Assembly: GCF_900111235.1 (NCBI RefSeq)
Contig: NZ_FOJI01000003.1
Coordinates: 124,001-188,000 of the forward strand
From: [Clostridium] fimetarium
Lineage (GTDB): Bacteria; Bacillota; Clostridia; Lachnospirales; Lachnospiraceae
Length of the DNA: 64,000 bases
Direction of reading: 5' to 3'
Positions within the stretch are counted from its first letter, which is position 1. Each line of letters starts with the position of its first letter. The translations under genes and the position numbers were made by a program. The notes beneath the pieces are model-generated. The model worked only from the letters and a program-made list of their open reading frames with translations. It searched no databases and was not told the origin of the DNA. Shown piece after piece: positions 7,993 through 15,332 of the stretch.

Positions 7993-8444
7993 TGCTTTTT
8001 CCTCACTGCCATCTCTGTGTACCGAAATAACCAGTGTTTCCTATGTTCTTCAACAATGTCTTTCATGCAGTAACCTATACAAGTTTCAATTACTCTACCA
8101 TATGGACAATTACCATCCTTATCTCTAATACATTTCTTTGGCTCAAGTATAGGTTTCAATCCTCCATCTTCATCTAATGGACATTTCTCTGTTTCAAAAC
8201 ATCTTCTTGGTCTTTCATAATACAAACAATATTTACAATCATGTTGTACTCGAAAACCTTTTGCGCCTTCCTCTGATTTGATTTTTCTATACTTTTTTAG
8301 TAGAAAATTCAAATCTAACGTATGCTGTTGCTCTTCTTTGGACCTGGTTATGTTTGCAAATTCAATATCAATATTGAGGTTATTTACAAATTCAATTAGC
8401 TCTTCTTCACTATTAATATTTACATTTAAAAAGTCGATTTCCAT
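7989..8444 (-). CDS. Cysteine-rich probable metal-binding protein
   Basis: 151 residues. The N-terminal half is acidic and helical (LEEFVNNL-type). The C-terminal half has nine cysteines arranged as CKYC, then CFETEKC, CIRDKDGNC and CIGYC, which suggests zinc or an iron-sulfur centre. No family is recognised. The stop overlaps the start of the 50-residue membrane protein. It heads the coupled group that contains the actin-like ATPase and its RHH partner. A GGAGGTG site precedes the ATG. Confidence 0.65.
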   Translation of the reverse strand: MEIDFLNVNINSEEELIEFVNNLNIDIEFANITRSKEEQQHTLDLNFLLKKYRKIKSEEGAKGFRVQHDCKYCLYYERPRRCFETEKCPLDEDGGLKPILEPKKCIRDKDGNCPYGRVIETCIGYCMKDIVEEHRKHWLFRYTEMAVRKKQ

Positions 8445-8532
8445 CTGTTACACCTCCGACCGAAGTTTCACAAACAGAAGTTATTTTTTGATATTTGATG
8501 CATTGGTACTGTATCAGTTCTTTCTGATTCAT
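8413..8532 (-). CDS. Possible small leader protein (39 aa)
   Basis: A 39-residue frame from an ATG at 8530-8532 with an excellent AAGGAGGACAAGC site, overlapping the start of the Cys-rich gene by 32 bases. It begins MNQKELIQYQCIKYQ and has three Cys. The overlap and good site suggest a translated leader coupled to the Cys-rich gene, but composition gives no independent support. A shorter 22-codon frame starts further upstream at 8613 but has its Shine-Dalgarno sequence directly touching the ATG. Confidence 0.3.
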   Translation of the reverse strand: MNQKELIQYQCIKYQKITSVCETSVGGVTDGNRLFKCKY

Positions 8533-8624
8533 TGCTTGTCCTCCTTATAATGATAAAGGACCAAAGCAGTAAACTAGCTTGTCAGCCAGAACTGATTCAG
8601 TCCTTATGTTCATCCCTCCTTTGA

Positions 8625-8682
8625 TATCAGAGTATCAATAAGACGGATTGATTTATGTTGATAATCGGTCTTAACTCTGATA
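8625..8682. other. Long imperfect hairpin between protease gene and accessory block
   Basis: Outer arms TATCAGAGT (8625-8633) and ACTCTGATA (8674-8682) pair perfectly, followed inward by TAAGAC (8639-8644) with GTCTTA (8668-8673) and a further short GGATT/AATCG pairing. No T-run follows on either strand, so it is not a standard intrinsic terminator. It separates the chromosomal-looking protease gene from the pilus/actin block and lies just upstream of an AAAGGAGGG sequence. Confidence 0.45.
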
Positions 8683-8701
8683 AATACAAGCAAATTTGAT
8701 G

Positions 8702-10420
8702 TTACATATTTAATAAAAAAAATTGGACTAACCCAGTGGGACCCCCATATAATCTAGGTTTCCTTTGATTTAGTCCTATTATCTCACAGCCATCTCCATA
8801 AAGAAACGCATCATTCCCCTTCACAATCCCCCATTCCATCAACAACGCTGCCGACCCAGTCACAAATGGCGTAGCAAAGGAAGTACCCGTCACTCTTGTC
8901 GATTTGCCGCCACCTGTAAGCAAAATATTCTGACCTGGTGCAACAATATCGGGTTTAACCACTGTTTCGCCGCCAATTTGTGCCACATAACCTCTTCCAG
9001 AAAAATTAGAATAACTACTATTATAAGCGTCATATGCGCCAACAGAGATAACCTTTGATGCGGTAGATGGAATTGTAAATGTCATGGATGGGTTGGGGTT
9101 TAAAAATCCTGTTCCCACGTTAATGGCACCGATTGCTGGTAGCCACATATTGAAGTTACCATTTTTTATTTTTTTAGGTATAAGGACTATTTTCCAAATA
9201 CCTGAGTCTATGTAATCTTTCGTAGGAATAAAATCCAAGAAAATTTCTTGCATTACGCTATATGGACTTGGTTCTCCATAGTAAGCTAGAATCTGGGTTT
9301 TTTCAGAATAAAACCGATTTATCTGATTCGTTGATAGTATTGGACCTAATGTTTTTCCTGATGGTGTAATCAATTCAATATTCACCTCATCCCAATAGGA
9401 TTTCCAAATCTGAAGACTAATCGATAATTCATATTCACTTATCGCAAACTCAACGATATATTCTTCATTATCATCTAAAATCCCGCTGGTATGAGTTGCC
9501 CCTCCCGCTTCATTTCCACTTCCTACACATATGACTGTCTTCCAATAATTCGAGATATCATCGAGATAAGTTTCAATCAATGAACTTCCATTATGATTTC
9601 CATAATTATTCCCAAAGCTTAGATTGATAGACACTGGCTTTTGATAATCAATTCCTTTTCGAATCACATAATCGACGGCCTGCATTAACTGCGTCGTTCT
9701 TGGAAATGATGTTTCGCCAGCGAGTCCCATTTTCACTATGATAATGTCACTTTTAGATGCTACGCCACTATTTCCACAGGCGATTTCTGCAACAGAAGTA
9801 CCATGCCCTTGAATGTCAGACGTTGGTACAAGTTTTCTTCTTTCTTGCGCAGACGTCGCCTTTAGGGCTTGATTAATCTGCTCCCTTGAATATGTGGTCC
9901 CAATCTTGTAATTATATGGTGGTGTTCCAATAATTGTCTGATCCCAAATTTCCAGAATTCTTGTCGTTCCATCAGGATTTCTAAATTCAGGATTTTCAAT
10001 GCTAATTCCCGTGTCAATAATCCCTACAATTACATTCCTACCATATAAACTATTCGGATTATTTTCACCACTTTGCAACGAATTGATACATGAAACTGAT
10101 TTTGAAAAGGCTAACTGAAAATACAACCTTTTCGGTTTTTCCACATATTCTACCATCGTTTCAGCAGCTATGAGATCAACCAAATGCTCGGGAACGGTAA
10201 GAATTGCATATTCATTTATCAGTCTTACAACAGTTATATCCTTATATTTTTTTTCCAATTCTGCAATTGCACCATTGTACTTTACAATAAGCTCCCAGGT
10301 TTTTTCTTCTTTATTGTACCCTGTGTTTAAAGCAATCGATTTTTCTCGTTCTTCCTCTGTCGCTTGCATACTTATATTAAGAAGATTTTCTTTTTTTTGT
10401 TCCGCTAGGGTTGATGCCAT
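8702..10420 (-). CDS. Subtilisin-like serine protease (S8 family, clostridial Csp-like)
   Basis: 572 residues. The catalytic triad is visible: Asp 136 in GIIDTGI, His 206 in DIQGHGTS and Ser 514 in GTSFATP. The oxyanion-region Asn is in the SGNEAGG segment. Residues 1-100 form a prodomain-like N-terminus with no signal peptide; a jelly-roll-like insertion occupies roughly residues 320-450. Length and order fit the clostridial S8 family related to CspA/B/C spore-germination proteases, which also lack classical signal peptides. The triad is complete, so it should be active. It is probably monocistronic. The AGTAGGT site before the ATG is weak. A germination role is not shown by context. Confidence 0.85.
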   Translation of the reverse strand: MASTLAEQKKENLLNISMQATEEEREKSIALNTGYNKEEKTWELIVKYNGAIAELEKKYKDITVVRLINEYAILTVPEHLVDLIAAETMVEYVEKPKRLYFQLAFSKSVSCINSLQSGENNPNSLYGRNVIVGIIDTGISIENPEFRNPDGTTRILEIWDQTIIGTPPYNYKIGTTYSREQINQALKATSAQERRKLVPTSDIQGHGTSVAEIACGNSGVASKSDIIIVKMGLAGETSFPRTTQLMQAVDYVIRKGIDYQKPVSINLSFGNNYGNHNGSSLIETYLDDISNYWKTVICVGSGNEAGGATHTSGILDDNEEYIVEFAISEYELSISLQIWKSYWDEVNIELITPSGKTLGPILSTNQINRFYSEKTQILAYYGEPSPYSVMQEIFLDFIPTKDYIDSGIWKIVLIPKKIKNGNFNMWLPAIGAINVGTGFLNPNPSMTFTIPSTASKVISVGAYDAYNSSYSNFSGRGYVAQIGGETVVKPDIVAPGQNILLTGGGKSTRVTGTSFATPFVTGSAALLMEWGIVKGNDAFLYGDGCEIIGLNQRKPRLYGGPTGLVQFFLLNM

Positions 10421-10570
10421 ATTTACCTACTTGATTGTGATTATTATTACATTATATTATGCAACTTCGAATTATAGAAAATATTAGATAGATATTAAAT
10501 ATAATTATGCTTCTAAAATTATAAATTTGAAATTACAAAAATATATATACTGCGCTGTTAGTCCCATCAA

Positions 10571-10609
10571 AACAAAAAAACAACTGCCGAAGATTTTACC
10601 GGCAGTTGC
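10571..10609 (-). terminator. Intrinsic terminator of APC permease
   Basis: On the minus strand CAACTGCCG (10600-10608) pairs with CGGCAGTTG (10581-10589) around a 10-base loop and is followed by seven T. It lies 35 bases after the permease stop codon. Confidence 0.9.
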
Positions 10610-10643
10610 TTTGATATTTATAAAATATGAATTCCTTTAAATG

Positions 10644-11987
10644 TTACTCAATATCCAACTGAGGAACTGGTTTACTAAAGAATTTCGTAACTCCTAGCAG
10701 ATATAGAAATCCTACAACAAGCCAGATAGTTCCTACAACATGTGCATTTATTCCAAGATTTGTAAATATCCACAGTGTTACTAGCAGACCAATCAAAGGA
10801 TATGCAAGATATTTTAGAATAAATTTAACGTCCGTCCTTTTTGCATCTTTATCTTTAATGAAAAATTTCCAAATGACTGCAATGTTAAGTAAGATGAAGC
10901 CGACCAATGCCCCGAAGCTAACAAGTGTTGAAATTATTTCCAAAGAGCTAAAAATCGCAAGTGGTGTAATAACCAATCCTACAAATACAATGGCAACAAC
11001 AGGTGTTTGATACTTTTTGCTGATATAACCAAGTTGCTTAGGTAATACACCATCTCTGCCCATTGCGAAAAACACTCTTGCCACTGCCGCTTGAGAAGCC
11101 TGGCATGTTGCAATACCAAATGATAAAACAAGTGTGATTGTGGTCAATACAGTGAACCATGTACCACCAACATATTGTACGATTTGTATAAATGCTGTGT
11201 CCACATCCAAATCTTGATAGTTTGGATAAGCAAGGCCTGCAAAAAATGTAATTACGATAAAGATTGCACCGATTATCAAAATAGAAGCGATAATTGCCTT
11301 ACCAACTGCTTTTTCTGGATTAATCGTTTCTTCAGCGAGTGTGCTGATTGCATCAAATCCAAGGTAACTTAAGATAACGACTCCAGTTGCTTGAAGTATA
11401 CCAGACATTTCAAAATGACCAGGATTGTAAAAAGAAATCGCATTGAAATTCACAGTACCGTTAATCCATAGACGAATGGTGCATATCACGAATATAAGAA
11501 TAACAAGCATCTGTAAAGCGAATAAAATCCAGCTACATTTAGACATCAAGTCAACGCCTACCACATTAATAAATGTACTAAATGCTATGAAAAGAATCCC
11601 CCATGCCCATGTAGGTATAGATGGAATAAGTGCATTTGCAAAAGAACTACCAATAATTACTACAGTGGCTGGAAGTAGTAAATAATCCAAAAGGATTGAC
11701 CATCCAGTCAAAAATCCAAGGGAAGGTGTAACTCCCTTCTGCACATATACATAAACTGAGCCTGCCATTGGATATTTCTGAGACATGATTTTGTAACTCA
11801 TTCCTGTGAAAAACATTGCTATCATACCAATCAAATAGCAGAGCGCTACCATTCCTCCGGATGGCTCCAAAAATATTCCATACATTGCAGCTGGTGCTAG
11901 TGGTATCATAAATACCAATCCATAGATGATCAAATCATTCGTTTTCAGTGTTCGTTTCAATGTTGCTTGAGTTTCATTTTTTTCCAT
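10644..11987 (-). CDS. APC superfamily amino acid/polyamine permease
   Basis: 447 residues with about twelve hydrophobic helices. The N-terminal GLVFMIPLAPAAMYGIFLE region and the consensus stretch around SYLGFDAISTLAEETINPEK (helix 6) are typical of the APC family, in particular the putrescine/amino acid importers of the PuuP type. It would take up an amino acid or amine by ion coupling. It is a single-gene unit with its own palindromic promoter (12197-12228), a structured leader ending in a terminator (12026-12195) and its own terminator downstream. Proximity to an AraC regulator and an amine-oxidation cluster suggests a shared substrate, but this is inference. Confidence 0.85.
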   Translation of the reverse strand: MEKNETQATLKRTLKTNDLIIYGLVFMIPLAPAAMYGIFLEPSGGMVALCYLIGMIAMFFTGMSYKIMSQKYPMAGSVYVYVQKGVTPSLGFLTGWSILLDYLLLPATVVIIGSSFANALIPSIPTWAWGILFIAFSTFINVVGVDLMSKCSWILFALQMLVILIFVICTIRLWINGTVNFNAISFYNPGHFEMSGILQATGVVILSYLGFDAISTLAEETINPEKAVGKAIIASILIIGAIFIVITFFAGLAYPNYQDLDVDTAFIQIVQYVGGTWFTVLTTITLVLSFGIATCQASQAAVARVFFAMGRDGVLPKQLGYISKKYQTPVVAIVFVGLVITPLAIFSSLEIISTLVSFGALVGFILLNIAVIWKFFIKDKDAKRTDVKFILKYLAYPLIGLLVTLWIFTNLGINAHVVGTIWLVVGFLYLLGVTKFFSKPVPQLDIE

Positions 11988-12025
11988 AGCATTATCCTCT
12001 TTCGTTTTTATTTTTAGGATTTGGA

Positions 12026-12195
12026 AATAAAAAAAAGTGTTCTGCTTTTCAGCAGAGCACCTTTGCTCAGATTTTCCAATTTTCTTTTGTAGTATACCTA
12101 CGTTAGCGTCAGCTTTCTTTAATCATCGCGCAGCACAAGTGTGTTTGGAAACCACATTAGTGTTGTACTTATCCTGCTGTATTTTAGTTAACGCT
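12026..12195 (-). ncRNA. Structured 5' leader with terminator, candidate riboswitch or attenuator
   Basis: In the minus-strand transcript AGCGTTAACT (12186-12195) can pair with AGCTGACGCT (12105-12114) with one mismatch, closing a domain that contains a second helix made from AGTACAA and TTGTGCT. Downstream, GTGCTCTGCT (12051-12060) and AGCAGAACAC (12037-12046) form a perfect 10-bp hairpin with a 4-base loop followed by eight T, directly before the permease ribosome binding site. This is the layout of a transcription-attenuating leader. I could not match it to T-box (no GGGTGG core), lysine, glycine, SAM or guanidine riboswitches. Confidence 0.55.
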
Positions 12196-12196
12196 T

Positions 12197-12228
12197 CGTT
12201 CTAGATTTATTATAGCAAATCTAGAACG
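12197..12228 (-). promoter_or_regulatory. Extended -10 promoter inside a perfect 12-bp palindrome
   Basis: Arms CGTTCTAGATTT and AAATCTAGAACG are exact inverted repeats separated by 8 bases. On the minus strand the spacer reads GCTATAAT, which together with the preceding T makes an extended -10 element (TGCTATAAT). A repressor bound to the palindrome would cover the -10 box of the permease promoter. No strong -35 is visible, as expected with an extended -10. Confidence 0.65.
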
Positions 12229-12290
12229 ACATCATTGTAAAAATCGGAACAACACGCATGAAACGTCTATTGATATGTTCGTTATACTTA

Positions 12291-12360
12291 ATTGTTCTTG
12301 ATTGTTCTTATTTGTGCTCAGCTGTTCTTATCTGCTCTTAATTGTTCTTGTTTACTCTTA
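12291..12360. repeat. Seven degenerate 10-bp tandem repeats
   Basis: Units such as ATTGTTCTTG, ATTGTTCTTA, GCTGTTCTTA and TCTGCTCTTA follow one another without spacers and end exactly at the MCP stop codon. The 10-bp period is about one helical turn. Function unknown. Confidence 0.75.
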
Positions 12361-13869
12361 TTATGTAATATCAATTGCAAGACCTTCAACCGCTTCAACC
12401 AAACCTTTTTCACCAAACACTGGAAATTCAGTTACTTCAAGCATTCTTACACTTTTATTCTTATGCTTCACTTCAACATAATAAGGTTGTTGCTGTATCC
12501 CCTGAATTGACAAAGCTGTGTACTCCTCAGCCTTTGCATTAATTGGGTTATCTGTCATAGAAGTAGTGAAATCTATCATAAATTCTTCAACCGTGTATCC
12601 TAAAACAGTTGTGACTGAAGGGCTTATATGATTAAATACACCGTTTGTATCATGTCTGTAGAAAAAGCATCCATTCTCACTAGAAGCGTTTGCTACTTCA
12701 TTCATGGAATTTATCACGAACTTTATGGATTCTTTGGATTTCTCAACAATTTCACTCATCGAATTCGTAAGTTCTTCTGTAGATGCGGCGGCTTGCTCCG
12801 TGCCTGCCGCATTTTCCTGTGCAATCGCAGATAAATTATGGATAATTTCAAGAATTTCCTCTTTCTTTTTATCCATATCTTGGCTCGATCCATTGAGCTT
12901 ATCAATAGATAATACAACTTGCTCAATCTCATAATTGATTCCACCAAATTTTTCTGCAGTTTTTTCTACCATTAAGTACTGCTCGCTAAAATCCTTCTTC
13001 ACAGCGTTTATTGTTTCTACTGCACTATTTGATTTGAATTGAAGGTTATTTACTATTTCATCTATTTTCTTAGCTGACTCCGTTGTTTGTTCCGCCAATT
13101 TTCTTATTTCATCTGCTACAATTGCAAAGCCTTTTCCAGCTTCGCCAGCTCTGGCCGCTTCTATTGCTGCATTAAGTGCAAGAAGATTTGTCTGGCTGGA
13201 AATACCCTTTATCATGCTACTTGCTTCACTAATCTTCACCGCATTAATATTTGTTTCATTAATCAATGTATCAATCTCATTTATAGAATTAGCACTTGAT
13301 ACTGTCTTTACAGTCAATAACGCTATCGTTTTACTTCCTTCATCCTTTAGTTCAATTACTTTTTTAATTTCATCATTCATCGTCGTTATATATTTTTGAA
13401 TATTATCGATTACCTTACCCAATTCATTAGCAGCATCTTCACCATCTCTTGTAACCGTTGCTTGCGTATCTGTACTTAACGATATACTCTCAATTGTTTG
13501 CGTCAATTCCTCAAATGCCTGATAGGAATCGCTTATTGTTTTTACAACGTCATTTAATGTTCGCGATACTTGTTCAGAATTAGAAGAAATATTTCGCAAC
13601 AAACTTTTTCTACCAAAGCTCTCTTTTTCTATTTTTTCATTTAAAGCTTTACAATATAAATGTACCTTATATACCAAATAGATATCTGTCAGAATTGCTA
13701 GTAGTGATGCAAGCGAAATTGAAATCAATAGATATCCTGTCTTTACATTTAAAACTAATAAGCAAAAAATATTGATAACTGTGAACGTAGCCGCAGCTAT
13801 TAACAACAATCCTACTAAAAATACTTTCTTAGCGACACCCCTTTGATTTTGGAATTTATTCTTTTCCAT
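12361..13869 (-). CDS. Methyl-accepting chemotaxis protein with C-terminal PAS domain
   Basis: 502 residues. Two transmembrane helices close to the N-terminus (about residues 15-36 and 41-63) leave almost no extracellular domain. A coiled-coil signalling domain follows, with the conserved hairpin tip [20 protein letters not shown] near residue 230. After the signalling domain, from about residue 405, a PAS fold ([18 protein letters not shown], then LGYTVEEF) forms the C-terminus. PAS domains usually precede the signalling domain, so this order is unusual; it suggests sensing of an internal signal such as redox state or a small molecule. It stands alone between the permease and an AraC gene, both read in the same direction. 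Confidence 0.85.
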   Translation of the reverse strand: MEKNKFQNQRGVAKKVFLVGLLLIAAATFTVINIFCLLVLNVKTGYLLISISLASLLAILTDIYLVYKVHLYCKALNEKIEKESFGRKSLLRNISSNSEQVSRTLNDVVKTISDSYQAFEELTQTIESISLSTDTQATVTRDGEDAANELGKVIDNIQKYITTMNDEIKKVIELKDEGSKTIALLTVKTVSSANSINEIDTLINETNINAVKISEASSMIKGISSQTNLLALNAAIEAARAGEAGKGFAIVADEIRKLAEQTTESAKKIDEIVNNLQFKSNSAVETINAVKKDFSEQYLMVEKTAEKFGGINYEIEQVVLSIDKLNGSSQDMDKKKEEILEIIHNLSAIAQENAAGTEQAAASTEELTNSMSEIVEKSKESIKFVINSMNEVANASSENGCFFYRHDTNGVFNHISPSVTTVLGYTVEEFMIDFTTSMTDNPINAKAEEYTALSIQGIQQQPYYVEVKHKNKSVRMLEVTEFPVFGEKGLVEAVEGLAIDIT

Positions 13870-14009
13870 AAAAATTCACGTCCCTCTTTTTAATCTTAAG
13901 CACCTATCTGTATAATCGTGCTTGAAAATCATTCTATTTTTCTTTTGTATTGGTTTGTAAAATCCAATTGAAAATGAACCAAACCTTCTTTAACTTATTG
14001 CATAATTAT

Positions 14010-14834
14010 TTAAACTTCAATAACCTCTAGACGATGATTGTAATCATGTTCTATGATCATTTTCCTATAATCTTTAGGCGTTAATGCAGCAAATTTCTTG
14101 AAATCCTTAATAAAATGGGATTGATCATAATAGCCAGTCTCAATTCCGAGTTGTGTAAGTGTTGATGATGAATTGCGATTAATTGCCTGAATTACATTTT
14201 GAAACTTTATGATTTTACTAAATGTCTTCGGACTTATCCCTACAAATTGATTAAATAATTGATTAATATATCTTGCAGTATAACCAGTCTTTGCGGCAAT
14301 TTCCTCAATTTTTATATTACCATAGGAATTGAATATCTCATTTTTAACAAACTCTACCAATTTAATTGCGCCTTCATGATTATTTGATATTGACTTTTTA
14401 GCAACACAAGAATCATAGCTTGCAAGAAATATTCTGATTGTATCTTGCATCGATCTGGCTTCTTCCATTCGATTAAGTAAATCCTTATCTAAAATAAGAT
14501 CATTTAAATCAATCTGGTTTTCAACAAGTTCAGACATCGAAGCATCTACAATGCTCGGAAGTACGCCGGGTAAAAATCGAACCCCAAAATATTCCTTATT
14601 ATTTTTATTATCTATAACCGTGTTCTCAAGAACAGTTCCACAAACTTTTCCACGAAGTCCACAATCATCTTTCTCAAATAACATATCCACACATCCATCC
14701 GGAATCGCAATTACATTATTCACATTAGATGGATCCTGATAATAATTATAAAAATGTGCGATACCTCTACTTATAGATATCCCCTTTTTATAATGTAACG
14801 TTGACATAACAAAATAAGGTTGAATTGGTTTCAT
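14010..14834 (-). CDS. AraC family transcriptional regulator
   Basis: 274 residues. The C-terminal 100 residues contain two helix-turn-helix units: IEEIAAKTGYTARYINQLF and LTQLGIETGYYDQSHFIKDF, the second followed by the family signature end (FAALTPKDYRK). The N-terminal 150 residues include a region (PDGCVDMLF) known from DUF6597-type AraC regulators. AAGGAAG precedes the ATG. It is a candidate regulator of the neighbouring permease, chemoreceptor or amine-oxidation genes; none of these links is shown directly. Confidence 0.85.
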   Translation of the reverse strand: MKPIQPYFVMSTLHYKKGISISRGIAHFYNYYQDPSNVNNVIAIPDGCVDMLFEKDDCGLRGKVCGTVLENTVIDNKNNKEYFGVRFLPGVLPSIVDASMSELVENQIDLNDLILDKDLLNRMEEARSMQDTIRIFLASYDSCVAKKSISNNHEGAIKLVEFVKNEIFNSYGNIKIEEIAAKTGYTARYINQLFNQFVGISPKTFSKIIKFQNVIQAINRNSSSTLTQLGIETGYYDQSHFIKDFKKFAALTPKDYRKMIIEHDYNHRLEVIEV

Positions 14835-14902
14835 AATTCATCTTCCTTCCATGGAAAGTAGTTTTTTATAATATAAAAACAATAATAAATTTTCAAAATT
14901 TT

Positions 14903-14946
14903 TCAAAAAAAAAAGGTGCGAAAGACATTAGAACGTCTTCGTACCT
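14903..14946 (-). terminator. Terminator downstream of amine-oxidation cluster
   Basis: Minus strand AAGGTACGAAGACGT pairs with ATGTCTTTCGCACCTT around TCTA, followed by about ten T. It would end leftward transcription coming from the oxidase cluster and the repeat region. Confidence 0.85.
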
Positions 14947-15014
14947 TAAGTTAATTCTATAATACCCATAGAATAAAGTCAATATTTAATTATCAAAATT
15001 CAACCCTCTCGTTG

Positions 15015-15174
15015 TTTGTCTCTTTGTCTCTTTGTCTCTTTGTCTCTTTGTCTCTTTGTCTCTTTGTCTCTTTGTCTTTCTCTCTTTATCTTTATCTTTA
15101 TCTTTGCCTTTGCCTTTGCCTTTGTCTTTGCCTTTGCCTTGGTCTTTGCCTTTGTCTTTGTCTTTACCCTTGTC
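15015..15174. repeat. Compound microsatellite: 8-bp then 6-bp tandem repeats
   Basis: Seven exact copies of TTTGTCTC (15015-15070) are followed, after a short join, by fifteen 6-bp units of the type TTTGCC/TTTGTC/TTTATC (15085-15174). The minus strand has an open frame over 14986-15309 encoding Lys-Asp/Lys-Gly dipeptides and a Lys/Arg/Gln stretch, without a convincing ribosome binding site; I regard this as a by-product of the repeats. The 8-bp unit would change frame with each copy gained or lost. Confidence 0.85.
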
Positions 15175-15196
15175 TTTTCTCCTGCCCTTAAAACCA

Positions 15197-15332
15197 GATT
15201 TATAATCGTTCATTTTTCGCAGACCGGCTGAAAACAGCGCCCTATGCTGTTTGAAGGAAAGGCAAGAAAAATTAACGATTATAAATCCCTGCCTTTGAAG
15301 GAAAGGCAAGAAAAATTAACGATTATAAATCC
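15197..15332. repeat. Structured hairpin element, copy A, with duplicated right half
   Basis: Three nested helices: outer GATTTATAATCGTT (15197-15210) with 15274-15287, middle ATTTTTC (15212-15218) with GAAAAAT (15266-15272), inner AAACAGC (15232-15238) with GCTGTTT (15246-15252). The asymmetric internal loop holds GCAGACCGGCTG on the left and GAAGGAAAGGCAA on the right. The right half (15250-15288) is repeated at 15294-15332 and ends exactly at the oxidase stop codon. The same loop sequences with different helices occur at 20207-20315. Confidence 0.8.

Noticed and set aside
1-8600. Complete integrative conjugative element
   Set aside because: No relaxase, VirB4, integrase, tRNA or att-like repeat is visible in the window; only partition-type and pilus-type genes support an element.
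8546-8613. 22-codon frame upstream of the Cys-rich gene
   Set aside because: Its Shine-Dalgarno sequence touches the ATG, leaving no usable spacing; composition gives no support.
12026-12240. T-box leader for the permease
   Set aside because: The conserved T-box core (GGGTGG-type antiterminator bulge) is absent.
14986-15309. Lys-rich 107-residue protein gene
   Set aside because: No ribosome binding site is seen, the frame is mostly microsatellite, and it starts inside the structured hairpin element region.
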